From Dehalococcoidia bacterium (lineage in GTDB: Bacteria > Chloroflexota > Dehalococcoidia > DSTF01 > JACRBR01), in NCBI GenBank assembly GCA_040902535.1, contig JBBDXD010000022.1:1-64000 (forward strand): 64,000 nt of DNA, read 5' to 3'. The position numbers were made by a program, and so were the translations under genes. Under the pieces are notes generated by a model. It was not told the origin of the DNA. It saw only the letters and a program-made list of their open reading frames with translations, and did no database searches. This document shows, piece after piece, positions 43,290 through 51,839 of the stretch. Position 1 is the stretch's first letter; every line of letters starts with the position of its first letter.

Positions 43290-45073
43290 CGACGAACGCT
43301 GCTGAGACCAAGACCATCGAGGTGCCGCGAGTCCTCTCCGTGAAGGAGTTGGGCGACTTGATGGGCGTCTCGCCGGTCGAGGTCATCAAGGAGCTGATGA
43401 AAAACGGCGTCATGGCTTCGATCAACCAGGTGATCGACTTCGAGACGGCCGCGATCGTCGCGTCGGACATGGGGTTCGATGCCGTCGAGGTGCGGGCCGC
43501 GGAGCAGGCCGAAGTGCCGGTCGATACCGAAACCGGCGGATTCAAGGTCGTGGAGGAAGACGGCGCGACGCTCACGGCGCGTCCGCCCGTCGTGACGATC
43601 ATGGGGCACGTCGACCATGGCAAGACGAGCCTGCTCGATGCGATCCGCGAGACGAAGGTAGCTTCGGGCGAGGCCGGCGGGATAACGCAGCACATCGGCG
43701 CCTACCAGGTGCGCGTGAACGACCAGAACATCACGTTCCTGGATACGCCGGGCCACGAGGCGTTCACCGCGATGCGCGCGCGAGGCGCCCAGGTCACCGA
43801 CGTCGCCGTGCTCGTCGTGGCGGCCGATGACGGCGTGATGCCGCAGACGAAGGAAGCGATCGACCACGCGAAGGCGGCCGGCGTCCCGATCGTCGTGGCG
43901 ATGAACAAGATGGACCTGGAGAGCGCGAACCCGGACCGCGTCAAGACGGAACTCTCCGAGAACGGCGTCGTGATCGAGGAGTGGGGCGGCGACACGCCGC
44001 TGGTGCCCGTATCGGCGCGCACGCGCGCCGGCCTCGACGACCTCCTGAGCAACATCCTGGTCGTGTCGGAAGTGCTTGATCTGCGCGCAAATCCGGACCG
44101 GGCGGCGATCGGCATCGTCGTCGAGGCCGAGATGAGCAAGACGCGGGGACCGCTGGCGACCGTGCTGGTGAAGACGGGCACGCTCAACGTGGGGGACCAT
44201 GTCGTCGTCGGTGAGACGACGGGCCGTATCAAGGCGATGCTCAACGACCACGGCAAGCGCATCAAGACGGCGGGCCCATCGGAGCCTGCCGAGATCCTGG
44301 GCCTGGACGCCGTGCCGCGAGCGGGCGAGATCGTGACCGTCGCGCCCGACGAGAAGACCGCTCGCGCGACCGTGCTGGAGCGAGTGCGCAGCCGCGAAGC
44401 GGCAGCGATGCACCAGCAGCAACACGTTTCGCTCGACACGCTGTTCGGCGAGATCAGCGCCGGCAAGCTCAAAGAACTCAATCTCATCGTAAAGACCGAC
44501 GTGCAGGGCTCGATCGAGCCGATTCGCACGTCGCTTGAGCGCCTCTCCAACGAGCAGGTGAAGGTGAAGATCATTCACACCGGCACCGGCGGCGTCACCG
44601 AATCCGACGTCATGCTCGCCGTCGCGTCGAAGGGTGTGATCATCGCCTTCAACACGGGCGAAGAGGGCGGCGCGCAAAGGCTGGCCGCCGATGAGAAGGT
44701 GGATATCCGGCACTACAGCGTGATCTACAACATCGTCGAGGACGTCGATAAGGCGCTGAAGGGCATGCTCGAGCCGACCTTCAAGGAGGTCGTTACCGCG
44801 CACGCGGAGGTGCGGCAGGTGTTCCGCGTCGCGCGCCGCAACTCGATCGCCGGGTGCTTCGTGCGGGACGGGTCCGTGAACCGCAACGACACGGCACGCC
44901 TCATGCGTGGCAGCGAGATGCTCCACGAAGGCAAGCTCACGAGCCTGAAGCGCTTCCAGGAGGACGTCCGCGACGTCGGGACGAACTTCGAATGTGGCGT
45001 GCAGATAGAAGGCTTCGACAACTTCCAGGAGGGCGACGTCATCGAGTTCTTCCGCATGGAACGCGAGACGTAG
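43286..45073 (+). CDS. infB: Translation initiation factor IF-2
   Basis: 595 residues, a compact form without the long low-complexity N-terminus of many bacteria. An IF2_N domain ([20 protein letters not shown]) is followed by the GTPase domain: G1 [15 protein letters not shown]2 [13 protein letters not shown]3 [16 protein letters not shown]4 [12 protein letters not shown]5 [11 protein letters not shown]. Domains II, III and IV include [20 protein letters not shown] and [11 protein letters not shown], with [15 protein letters not shown] near the end. It brings initiator tRNA to the 30S subunit. It overlaps ylxR by 4 bases. Confidence 0.97.
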   Translation: MTTNAAETKTIEVPRVLSVKELGDLMGVSPVEVIKELMKNGVMASINQVIDFETAAIVASDMGFDAVEVRAAEQAEVPVDTETGGFKVVEEDGATLTARPPVVTIMGHVDHGKTSLLDAIRETKVASGEAGGITQHIGAYQVRVNDQNITFLDTPGHEAFTAMRARGAQVTDVAVLVVAADDGVMPQTKEAIDHAKAAGVPIVVAMNKMDLESANPDRVKTELSENGVVIEEWGGDTPLVPVSARTRAGLDDLLSNILVVSEVLDLRANPDRAAIGIVVEAEMSKTRGPLATVLVKTGTLNVGDHVVVGETTGRIKAMLNDHGKRIKTAGPSEPAEILGLDAVPRAGEIVTVAPDEKTARATVLERVRSREAAAMHQQQHVSLDTLFGEISAGKLKELNLIVKTDVQGSIEPIRTSLERLSNEQVKVKIIHTGTGGVTESDVMLAVASKGVIIAFNTGEEGGAQRLAADEKVDIRHYSVIYNIVEDVDKALKGMLEPTFKEVVTAHAEVRQVFRVARRNSIAGCFVRDGSVNRNDTARLMRGSEMLHEGKLTSLKRFQEDVRDVGTNFECGVQIEGFDNFQEGDVIEFFRMERET

Positions 45074-45100
45074 CGCCAGCCGTAGCCAGAGGCGAACACC

Positions 45101-45460
45101 ATGTCCCGAAGGACCGAACGGGTGAGCGATCTCCTGCGAGACGAGATTAGCAACCTCGTACGCAACGAACTGCAGGACCCGCGTCTCGCCGGGCTCGTAA
45201 CGATCACCGACGTCGATGTGTCGCCGGATCTCCGGCGCGCGGATACCTACGTGAGCGTGCTCGGCAGCGACGAGGAACGGGCTTCGACCATGGAGGCGCT
45301 CGAACACGCGCGGCCGTTCATCAAGCGCGAGCTGTCACGCCGGCTCAAGCTTCGCTACACGCCGGACGTGCGCTTCGTCAGCGACAAGTCCATCGAACGC
45401 GCGCAGGCGGTGACGGACATCCTGCGCAGGACCGCGGCTGAGCGCGGCGAGAGCCTCTAG
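45101..45460 (+). CDS. rbfA: Ribosome-binding factor A
   Basis: 119 residues. The single KH-like fold is visible: RTERVSDLLRDEISNLVRNE, DPRLAGLVTITDVDVSPDLR, ADTYVSVLG and LKRYTP-like region (RLKLRYTPDVRFVSDKSIE). It binds the 30S subunit late in maturation near the 16S 5' helix. It sits 27 bases after infB, as usual, and 2 bases before a GNAT gene. Confidence 0.95.
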   Translation: MSRRTERVSDLLRDEISNLVRNELQDPRLAGLVTITDVDVSPDLRRADTYVSVLGSDEERASTMEALEHARPFIKRELSRRLKLRYTPDVRFVSDKSIERAQAVTDILRRTAAERGESL

Positions 45461-45462
45461 CC

Positions 45463-46002
45463 ATGGCATGGATCGCCGGCGACCGCGTCGTCCTGCGTGC
45501 CTGGGAGCGCGAGGATGTGCAGGCGCGCTGGGAAGCCGATCAGACCGCCGACGCGACGGAGATGCGTCTCCGCGACTGGCACGAACCGCCGCGCTCGCTC
45601 GCCTATCGCGAGCAGGAGTTCGAAACGGCGATCGCGGAGCCCGACGAGCACGTCGTAGCGCTGATCATCGAAGCTGAGGGCCGCGCGGTGGGCGACATCA
45701 ACCTGTTCGAGATTGACGCACGCAACCGGCGCGCCTCCGTCGGACTCAGCATCTGGCGGCCGGACGACCGCAACAAGGGCCACAGCACCGACGCGATGCG
45801 GGCGCTTCTGCGATGGGCCTTCGGCGAATACAACCTTCATCGCGTCGAACTGTCGGTCGATCCGGCGAACGCCGCCGCCATCCGCGTGTACGAGAAGCTG
45901 GGCTTCGTGCGGGAAGGGTGCCGTCGCGAGGCGCACTTCGGCGGCGGCGGCTTCGTGGACGACCTGATGATGGGGCTGTTGCGGCCAGATTTCCGGGAGT
46001 AG
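45463..46002 (+). CDS. GNAT-family N-acetyltransferase (RimJ/RimL-like)
   Basis: 179 residues. The fold is that of ribosomal-protein/antibiotic acetyltransferases: VVLRAWEREDVQARWEA at the start, AVGDINLFEIDARNRRAS, the acetyl-CoA loop SVGLSIWRPDDRNKGHSTDA followed by MRALLRWAF, and NLHRVELSVDPANAAAIRVY with EKLGFVREGCRREA. It begins 2 bases after rbfA, so it is part of the translation operon; a ribosomal protein or another translation component may be its substrate, but that is inference from context. Confidence 0.88.
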   Translation: MAWIAGDRVVLRAWEREDVQARWEADQTADATEMRLRDWHEPPRSLAYREQEFETAIAEPDEHVVALIIEAEGRAVGDINLFEIDARNRRASVGLSIWRPDDRNKGHSTDAMRALLRWAFGEYNLHRVELSVDPANAAAIRVYEKLGFVREGCRREAHFGGGGFVDDLMMGLLRPDFRE

Positions 46003-46052
46003 GGTCGACATTCTCATCCGAGATTGCCGCGGGAAGTAGGCGGACGGGGCGA

Positions 46053-46985
46053 ATGGCAATGGGGCACGGCGGACATGGCGGGAACGTCTCCGCGGGGGGC
46101 GATCGGAGAGCGCTTGTCCTCGCAGGCATCCTGACCGGAGTCTACTTTGGCGTCGAGCTGGGGCTCGGGTTGTGGACGGGTTCGGTGGCGGTCACGTCCG
46201 ATGCGTTTCACACGTTCTCGGCGGTCGGAGGCGTGCTCATCGCGCTGGTAGCGCAACGGCTCGGCGAACGGCCGGCGTCGGAACAGCATACGTTCGGGTG
46301 GTTCCGCGCGGAGATCATCGGCGCCCTGTTCAACGGCGTGTTCTTGGTCGTCATGGCCGCGTACGTGTTCTGGATGGGCGCGATGCGGCTCATGGACCCG
46401 CATCAGCTTTCGACGAATGTGATGTTGCTTGCGGCGTTCGGCGGGATCGCGACCGAGGTCGTCGCCTTCTGGCTGCTCTACGAGCGCCAGAAGGGCAATC
46501 TCAACATGAAGGGCGCGTTCTGGCACGTCATTCAAACGTTCGTTGGGAGTCTGATCATCATCGTGTCGGCGCTCGTGGTCCGGTACACCGGCTTCCTGGA
46601 GATCGATCCCATTCTCGGGATGGCCTTCGGCGTGGTCCTGTTTTGGGCGTCATGGAGCATCATCGGTTCCTCGCTGCGCGTCTTGCTGCAGGGCACGCCG
46701 GAGGGCTTCGACCTCCGGGCTGCCATCGAGGCGCTGGAAGGTATCGAGGGGGTCGAGGATGTCCACCACGTGCACGCATGGAGCCTGACTTCAGGTCAAA
46801 ACGTATTTTCGGCGCACCTGCGCGTCCGCGACTACGGTGCGAACGGAGAGCGCATCCTGCGCGAGGCGAGCGACGATCTCAAACACCGATTCGGCGTGTA
46901 CTTCTCTACGGTCCAGGTCGAGGAGAAATGTCTCTCCAGCGAACGTGATGCCGCCGCCATCGACATCACCGGGAAGGCCGTCTGA
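46053..46985 (+). CDS. Cation diffusion facilitator family protein lacking the metal-site aspartates
   Basis: 310 residues from ATG 46053 (MAMGHGGHGG); ATG 46059 is an alternative. Overall it aligns well with ZitB-type zinc exporters: six helices, QHTFGWFRAEIIGALFNG, and a C-terminal domain with VHHVHAWSLTSG. But the transport site is altered. Helix 2 reads SDAFHTFSA where family members have HxxxD (His53, Ala57), and helix 5 reads HVIQT where they have HxxxD (His158, Thr162). Both metal-binding Asp are gone. It may be inactive as a metal exporter, a sensor, or specific for another ion. It lies between GNAT and truB in the translation operon. Confidence 0.85.
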   Translation: MAMGHGGHGGNVSAGGDRRALVLAGILTGVYFGVELGLGLWTGSVAVTSDAFHTFSAVGGVLIALVAQRLGERPASEQHTFGWFRAEIIGALFNGVFLVVMAAYVFWMGAMRLMDPHQLSTNVMLLAAFGGIATEVVAFWLLYERQKGNLNMKGAFWHVIQTFVGSLIIIVSALVVRYTGFLEIDPILGMAFGVVLFWASWSIIGSSLRVLLQGTPEGFDLRAAIEALEGIEGVEDVHHVHAWSLTSGQNVFSAHLRVRDYGANGERILREASDDLKHRFGVYFSTVQVEEKCLSSERDAAAIDITGKAV

Positions 46986-46988
46986 CGC

Positions 46989-47885
46989 GTGGGTCCCCTC
47001 GACGCGTTCGTGGTGATCGACAAGCCATCTGGGGTCACGTCGTTCTCGATGGTGTCGACGATGCGGCGGCTCACCGGCGTCCGCCGCATCGGGCACGCGG
47101 GCACGCTCGACCCGCTGGCGACGGGCGTGCTGCCGCTCGCGATTGGCCGGGCGACGCGTTTCATCCAGTATCTCGACGATGAAGCCAAGACGTACGTCGC
47201 GAAGGTGCGCTTCGGCGTCACTACCGACACCTACGACGCCGACGGGGAGGTGACGTCACGTGCCGATGCTTCGCGCCTTACCCGCGATGCGATCGAAGGC
47301 GCACTGGCCACGTGCGCTGGCGCCATCGAGCAGGTGCCGCCGGTGTATAGCGCGATCAAGGTCGCCGGCAAACCGCTCTATCGCTACGCCCGAGAAGGGG
47401 CCGCCATCGAAGTCGCGCCTCGTGTCGTGCGCATCGATGCGATTCGGCTGCTCAGCTTAGCCCCAGACCGCGCGGAAGCGGAGATCGAAGTCAACTGTGG
47501 CAAGGGCACGTACATCCGGTCGCTCGCGCATGACCTTGGCCAGCGCGTGGGCTGCGGGGCGCACCTGACGGCGCTGCGACGCACACGCAGCGGCGGCTTC
47601 GGCATCCACGAGGCGCATGCCGTGCCTGAGATTGAGGCAGCCGCGCGCGAAGGCTGGCTCGAGGACCTGCTTCTGGCGCCCGACCGCGCGGTCGAACGGC
47701 GGCCGGCGGCGATCTTCTCCGAGGCACGGGAGCGCGACGTGGTTGCGGGCCGCGTCGTCGCCAGCGAGCGGTCGTCGGCGGCAGATTTGTGCCGGGCGTA
47801 CTCGGTCGATGGCTCATTCCTGGGGTTGCTCCGGAATCTGGACGGGCGTCAGTGGCATCCTGAAAAGGTGCTTGGGAGGGGCTGA
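46989..47885 (+). CDS. truB: tRNA pseudouridine(55) synthase TruB
   Basis: 298 residues from GTG 46989. Catalytic Asp lies in GHAGTLDPLATGVLPLAIG; further motifs are DKPSGVTSF, KTYVAKVRFGVTTDTYDADG, QVPPVYSAIKVAGKPLYRYAR and CGKGTYIRSLAHDLGQ. It makes pseudouridine 55 in the T-loop of tRNAs. It ends the nusA operon, 3 bases after the CDF gene. ribF and rpsO, frequent neighbours, are absent. The next gene has its own promoter. Confidence 0.96.
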   Translation: MGPLDAFVVIDKPSGVTSFSMVSTMRRLTGVRRIGHAGTLDPLATGVLPLAIGRATRFIQYLDDEAKTYVAKVRFGVTTDTYDADGEVTSRADASRLTRDAIEGALATCAGAIEQVPPVYSAIKVAGKPLYRYAREGAAIEVAPRVVRIDAIRLLSLAPDRAEAEIEVNCGKGTYIRSLAHDLGQRVGCGAHLTALRRTRSGGFGIHEAHAVPEIEAAAREGWLEDLLLAPDRAVERRPAAIFSEARERDVVAGRVVASERSSAADLCRAYSVDGSFLGLLRNLDGRQWHPEKVLGRG

Positions 47886-47951
47886 AACGGCTCAAAAGGC
47901 TCTATTTTCCAGATTCGGCACAGATTCAGACCAGATAGCGGTCAGATTCGC

Positions 47952-47979
47952 TTGACATCCCTTGGGAGCGGTCTATTAT
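47952..47979 (+). promoter_or_regulatory. Promoter of the zinc-ribbon gene
   Basis: A perfect TTGACA (47952-47957), a 16-base spacer and TATTAT (47974-47979) make one of the clearest promoters in the window. Transcription would start near 47987, leaving a leader of about 100 bases before the DUF5679 gene. Confidence 0.7.
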
Positions 47980-48084
47980 GCGAACGACCACGCTCAAACC
48001 CAAAGAACTGCTTAATGGTGTAAGCGGTAAAGGGATGAGGACGCGAGCATCGCTCGGACGACTGCCATAGGAGGGATTCGGGAT

Positions 48085-48228
48085 ATGGAAGCCTACTGCC
48101 TGAAGTGCAGGACGCAGCGGGAAATGCAGAACCCGACGCCTGTCACGATGAAGAACGGCAAGCCGGCCACGAAGGGCGTCTGCCCGGTGTGCGGCACGGG
48201 CATGTACAAGATCGGCAAGGCCTCGTAA
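48085..48228 (+). CDS. DUF5679-type small zinc-ribbon protein
   Basis: 47 residues. Two cysteine pairs, CLKC near the N-terminus and CPVC near residue 33, with the stretch NPTPVTMKNGKPATKG between them, match the DUF5679 family found in Chloroflexota and Actinobacteria. AGGAGG lies upstream, with a strong promoter and a strong terminator on either side, so it is an independent and probably highly expressed gene. Function unknown; a small nucleic-acid or ribosome-associated protein is plausible given its size and expression signals. Confidence 0.9.
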   Translation: MEAYCLKCRTQREMQNPTPVTMKNGKPATKGVCPVCGTGMYKIGKAS

Positions 48229-48253
48229 GAAGGCCCGGGACAAGTGAAACGCG

Positions 48254-48283
48254 AAGGGGCGGCACCGTGTACCGCCCCTTTTT
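48254..48283 (+). terminator. Rho-independent terminator
   Basis: AAGGGGCGG and CCGCCCCTT form a perfect 9-bp GC-rich stem with a short loop, followed by TTT. It ends the zinc-ribbon transcript 26 bases after the stop codon. The following 48284-48555 stretch holds no gene I can support. Confidence 0.85.
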
Positions 48284-48555
48284 CGTTGCCGTCTGCGCTT
48301 CGGTCCGAATCCGACGCTAACGTGCCTGGCTGCGCCCCCGAACTGCTTCCCCACGGTCAACCGTCGCCGCGCTCGACCGCGTGGGCCTTTTCTGCCGCCG
48401 CTTTCAGACGGTTGAACCTGTCGCGCCTCAACATCCGGTGGCGCTAACGCGTCGCTCGTGGGACCATCGCGGACGTTCTCGAATGTTAAGCCGTGCGCGT
48501 TAACCTTTCGCGCTCGCGGCGCGTTGATCCGATCGAAGCTCGAACGGAATCGCAT

Positions 48556-49224
48556 GTGACTCGAAGCAGGATCTTCCGCGTGATCGCGGCGGCGGCAGTC
48601 CTCTCGGCCGGATTCACTGCCGCCGCCTTCTCGCTGCGCGCCTACGGGCCCGAGGAGTCGTGGAACGTCTTCGCGGCGGCGACGCCCACGTTCACATCGA
48701 CCCCCACGCACACGCCCACGTTCACGCCGACCTTCACCAACACGCCCACACCTACGGTGACGCTGACGCCTACGCCGACGTTCACGCCAACGCCCTCGGT
48801 GCCGGCGCCGAACCCGCCGCCCGTCCCCGGACCGGAGGTCGCCGGTGAGCGCTGGATCCTCGTCGACATCGCCCGCCAGACGACGACGGCGATGATCGGC
48901 GAGACAGCGCTCTACACCGCGCTCGTCACGACCGGCAAGGAAGGGTGGGAGACGCCGCGCGGTTCGTTCCGCATCCAGTACCGCGTCGAAAACGAAACGA
49001 TGACGTCGGCGGCGATTGGCGCGGAGGAGTACTACGTGCTGGAAGACGTGCTCTGGACGCAGTACTTCACGAACGCCGGGCACGCGCTGCACCTCAACTA
49101 CTGGCGCGACGAGTACTACTTCGGGTCGATCCCTTCGAGCCATGGCTGCGTCGGCATGCGGTACGCGGACGCCGAGTTCTTCTGGCGCTTCGCGAGGAAT
49201 GGCACGCGGGTGGAGATCATCTAG
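48556..49224 (+). CDS. L,D-transpeptidase (YkuD domain) with Thr/Pro-rich linker
   Basis: 222 residues from GTG 48556, chosen because the signal peptide (VTRSRIFRVIAAAAVLSAGF) then begins at the start; the frame is open from GTG 48493. A linker of about 50 residues made of TPT/TFT repeats follows. The catalytic domain (about 105-222) starts WILVDIARQTTTAMIG and holds TGKEGWETPRGSFRI, HALHLNYWRDEYYFG and the active-site SSHGCVGM with the nucleophile Cys. It forms 3-3 cross-links in peptidoglycan or attaches proteins to it. Presence suggests a peptidoglycan-type wall, notable if the organism is Chloroflexota. Confidence 0.88.
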   Translation: MTRSRIFRVIAAAAVLSAGFTAAAFSLRAYGPEESWNVFAAATPTFTSTPTHTPTFTPTFTNTPTPTVTLTPTPTFTPTPSVPAPNPPPVPGPEVAGERWILVDIARQTTTAMIGETALYTALVTTGKEGWETPRGSFRIQYRVENETMTSAAIGAEEYYVLEDVLWTQYFTNAGHALHLNYWRDEYYFGSIPSSHGCVGMRYADAEFFWRFARNGTRVEII

Positions 49225-49255
49225 TCGCTGGTCGCTGGTGACGCGGGGGGCGACC

Positions 49256-49759
49256 CTAGCCGTGCCGGCCGAATCCACGCGCCAGTGGCCAGTTTGACGC
49301 GAAGGACCGCCGCGGAGGCGGAGGAGGCGCGCAGCTGATCGTTGCCGCGACGAGGTATCCGGCAGACGCGACGACGGCCACCACGAGTCCGAATCCCGCC
49401 TCGATAACGCCGCATGGATCGCTGAAGCAGTTGATGAGCATGCCGTCGTACACCGGATCCGCATCACCAACGACAGTCATCCGAAACCAGAGGCTCGCTA
49501 TTAGCATCACTCCGCCGGCTGTGAGCGCCCAGCGAGCGAAGGCCTGGCGTCCAATGCCGCCGCCGGCGCCCAGTGCCGCCACGAGCGCGGCGTTGATAGC
49601 CGCGACGAGCACGATCAGCCCTTCGATCCGCTCGACGCCGAGTTCCGACCATCGAAATCCGGTCGCCCAGGGCATGAATGTGCTCGCGATACCGGTCATC
49701 GCGCAGGCGAGCGCAATCAATGCGAACGGGCGGCGGATCTCGCTACTCGAACCAGACAT
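49256..49759 (-). CDS. Four-helix membrane protein
   Basis: 167 residues with four hydrophobic segments: FALIALACAMTGIASTFMPW, GLIVLVAAINAALVAALGAG, ALTAGGVMLIASLWFRMTVV and GFGLVVAVVASAGYLVAATI. The loop before the last helix has NCFSDPCGV, possibly a disulphide on the outer side. The tail is Pro/Arg-rich. Its start overlaps the cupin gene end by 17 bases. No family recognised. Confidence 0.6.
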   Translation of the reverse strand: MSGSSSEIRRPFALIALACAMTGIASTFMPWATGFRWSELGVERIEGLIVLVAAINAALVAALGAGGGIGRQAFARWALTAGGVMLIASLWFRMTVVGDADPVYDGMLINCFSDPCGVIEAGFGLVVAVVASAGYLVAATISCAPPPPPRRSFASNWPLARGFGRHG

Positions 49760-50096
49760 CGGTCTGCTCGCCCGCGGGCACGCCGAGAATCAGCACATCC
49801 ATCTCGCCGTCTGACGTGTGCCAGACGCCCGGCTTGATCACGACGAGGTCGCCGGCGGTGATCTCCTTCTTCTCGTCATCGAGTGTGATCGTGCCGCCGC
49901 CACTGAGGACGTAGTAGAACTCGGTCATCTCGCGGTGGTAGTGATAGCGGCTGTCTTCGATGCGCAGGTGCGAGACGTTGGCGACCGGCGTATCGTCGTG
50001 CGTCACGAGTGTGCGCCGCCAGCCGCAGACGCCACGTTCGGTCTCGATCTCGCTCAGGCGGCGGATGAAGTACTTGGCGTTCGTATCTGTGGTCAT
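49743..50096 (-). CDS. Cupin-domain protein
   Basis: 117 residues with AAGGAGCT 8 bases upstream of ATG 50096. The cupin motif 1 appears as HYHREMTEFYYVLSGGGTI, giving His-x-His and a Glu ligand, and motif 2 as AGDLVVIKPGVWHTSDG with the fourth His. Metal binding is therefore intact. Small single-domain cupins serve as isomerases, dioxygenases or binding proteins; the substrate is not evident. It overlaps the next membrane-protein gene by 17 bases. Confidence 0.85.
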   Translation of the reverse strand: MTTDTNAKYFIRRLSEIETERGVCGWRRTLVTHDDTPVANVSHLRIEDSRYHYHREMTEFYYVLSGGGTITLDDEKKEITAGDLVVIKPGVWHTSDGEMDVLILGVPAGEQTDVWFE

Positions 50097-50126
50097 CGCG
50101 TGAGCTCCTTATGAAGACATCATACG

Positions 50127-50187
50127 CTGGTCGTCGGTCGTCGGTCGTCGGTCGTCGGTGGGCGGTGGGCGGTGATCGGTCGTCGGT
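50127..50187. repeat. Degenerate GGTCGTC tandem repeat
   Basis: At least four heptamer-like units (GGTCGTCGGTCGTCGGTCG) pass into GGTGGGCGGTGGGCGGTGATCGG. It fills the spacer between the cupin and DUF6807 genes. Similar low-complexity spacers occur elsewhere in the window. Confidence 0.7.
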
Positions 50188-50210
50188 ACGCTGCTCCGGC
50201 TTCTTGTCCG

Positions 50211-51404
50211 CTAGAGCAGGGTCGCTGACGCCGGGTTGGCGTACTCGTCGAAGCGGCCGCTGACGTTGGCTTCGGCTGAATACTGCTGGTGGATGTACAG
50301 CCGGTGGCGCAGCGTCCACGTCTCGCCGCGCTCGAGCGTCAGCGGGCCGTCGAAGTACGGCAGGTTGGTGCCGACCGGGCCGTAGCCTCGCACGAACCAC
50401 GCGTTCGGGTGATTCCTGTTCGACGGATGGTCAAGCATGGCGATGCCGAAGATCTCCTCGTCGCGCCCGACGGCTCGCGTGAACGGACCGGAGACGTCGA
50501 CCCACTCGGCGCGCTGGGCGTGACAGTCCGGCGAGCCTTTGGCGCCGTTCGAGCTTGTCATCGTGCCGCCGTCCCACTCGTCGATGATGTCGGCGACGCG
50601 AAACAACGGCAGCGCGTTCTCGTTCGTCTGGCCGAAAGTCACCGCGTCTGCGTGCGGCGTGAATTCGGCTTCGATATCCCAGAGTCGCAGGCGGCCGCGC
50701 AGCCGGTACATGCGGAAGCGCCTCACATCGTCCAGCAGTACGGAGCCGCCTGGCGCCACCCACTGCGCGCGTTGCTGGAAGCCGCCCCATACGGGACCGG
50801 AGACGATCCAGTCGAACGAGCGGTGCACGATGCGTCCGTAACCGGTCCCGACGTGCGGGCCGTAGCCTTCCTGCATCGCCGCCGGTTCCAGGTAGAAGTC
50901 GACGCCGTTGAGGTCGCCGCACGCGTACCAGAGCGAACGGTGCCACGAGTGGTCGGGCGGGCCGTCGTCGGTGATCGACTTCGGCTGCGAGCCGTCCGTC
51001 GTGCCGACGCCGGAGTCGGGGCGGCCGCTCGGCGCGACGTTCGGCCAGAAGTACGGACGGTAGTTCGGCAAGCCATAGTGGTAGATCGTCTGCAGCAGGC
51101 CGCCGTAGTACACGACGATGCGTCCGTTTTCCTCCTGGTGGTGCAGCGCGACGCCGCGCGACTCGGCCTGCGCGGCGGGCCGCAGCGTGTACGGTCGCTT
51201 CTCGCCTGGCGCCAGTTCCTTCACGTGCCACGATGCGCGGGGAGCGCCCGTGACGACATCGATCTGAGCCGGCGTGGCGTCGCCGGATTCCTCGTCGATG
51301 GCATCCCAGGCGTTGTCCGACCAGCCGCCGTCGGGCAGGGCACACTCCGCGATGAAGTTCTCTCGCGGCGCGGTCACGGGGCCGAGCTGGATTGCGAATG
51401 GCAT
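50211..51404 (-). CDS. DUF6807 (PmoA-like) family protein
   Basis: 397 residues. Features that match the family: GIALHHQEENGRI-like start of the domain (VALHHQEENGRIVVYYGG), NYRPYFWPNVAPSG, PDHSWHRSLWYACGDLNGVDF, ITDDGPPDHSWH, and a later HPSNRNHPNAWFVRGYGPVG with NLPYFDGPLTLERG. DUF6807 proteins are frequent in gene clusters with Gfo/Idh/MocA oxidoreductases for sugar breakdown; the historic methane-oxygenase label is misleading. Such an oxidoreductase lies 1 kb away here (52400), beyond a toxin-antitoxin pair. No signal peptide, so probably cytoplasmic. Confidence 0.8.
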   Translation of the reverse strand: MPFAIQLGPVTAPRENFIAECALPDGGWSDNAWDAIDEESGDATPAQIDVVTGAPRASWHVKELAPGEKRPYTLRPAAQAESRGVALHHQEENGRIVVYYGGLLQTIYHYGLPNYRPYFWPNVAPSGRPDSGVGTTDGSQPKSITDDGPPDHSWHRSLWYACGDLNGVDFYLEPAAMQEGYGPHVGTGYGRIVHRSFDWIVSGPVWGGFQQRAQWVAPGGSVLLDDVRRFRMYRLRGRLRLWDIEAEFTPHADAVTFGQTNENALPLFRVADIIDEWDGGTMTSSNGAKGSPDCHAQRAEWVDVSGPFTRAVGRDEEIFGIAMLDHPSNRNHPNAWFVRGYGPVGTNLPYFDGPLTLERGETWTLRHRLYIHQQYSAEANVSGRFDEYANPASATLL

Positions 51405-51443
51405 GGTGCTTAGCGTACGCGCGGAGCGGGCGAGTGGCTAGCG

Positions 51444-51839
51444 CTAGCGGACGAGGACGATCTCGATGCCGATGTCGACGCTCGCCCACTTGCGATCGGC
51501 CGTCATCACGGGCAAGCCACGGAGCACCGCGAGCGCGAGGCACGCACGGTCGCCGAGGGAGAGGCCTTGCCTCACGGTGAGGGGATGGAGCCTCGCTGCT
51601 TCGAGGGCTTGTTCCATGTTGAAGTCGATGGTGGGTAGTGCGAACGAAGAGAGCACGGACTTGATTTCGTCCAGCGACACACCGGACTTGGCGAGGTGGG
51701 ATGCTACCTCGGCGAAGTTTACGGAGGAGATGATCGCCGTCTGGATGGCCGCGATCGCGCGTTGGTAGCCGGGCTCTCGTTTGATTGCCGCCAGGACAGT
51801 TGACGCATCGACCACGCACTCACGTCCCGGCGTCGTCAT
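51444..51839 (-). CDS. PIN-domain toxin (VapC-like)
   Basis: 131 residues from ATG 51839. Acidic PIN residues: D11 (CVVDASTVLA), E44 (NFAEVAS), D97 (SLGDRACLALA) and D115 (MTADRKW). Such proteins are Mg2+-dependent RNases, often cutting tRNA or rRNA, and are held inactive by the partner antitoxin. The start overlaps the antitoxin stop by 20 bases. All four acidic residues are present, so it should be active. Confidence 0.92.
   Translation of the reverse strand: MTTPGRECVVDASTVLAAIKREPGYQRAIAAIQTAIISSVNFAEVASHLAKSGVSLDEIKSVLSSFALPTIDFNMEQALEAARLHPLTVRQGLSLGDRACLALAVLRGLPVMTADRKWASVDIGIEIVLVR

Noticed and set aside
43226-45307. A 693-residue open frame on the minus strand
   Set aside because: It lies antisense to infB and rbfA and has the His/Arg/Asp-rich composition of a shadow frame in GC-rich DNA.
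48680-48810. CRISPR-like repeats
   Set aside because: The repeats encode a Thr/Pro linker in frame and have no spacers.
47926-49470. A 514-residue minus-strand frame
   Set aside because: It crosses the zinc-ribbon gene, a strong terminator and the L,D-transpeptidase, and is a low-complexity Arg-rich shadow.
50127-50187. CRISPR array
   Set aside because: The GGTCGTC units are only about 7 bases, degenerate and without unique spacers.
50289-51413. A 374-residue + strand frame over the DUF6807 gene
   Set aside because: Antisense shadow; the minus-strand gene has family motifs and sensible composition.
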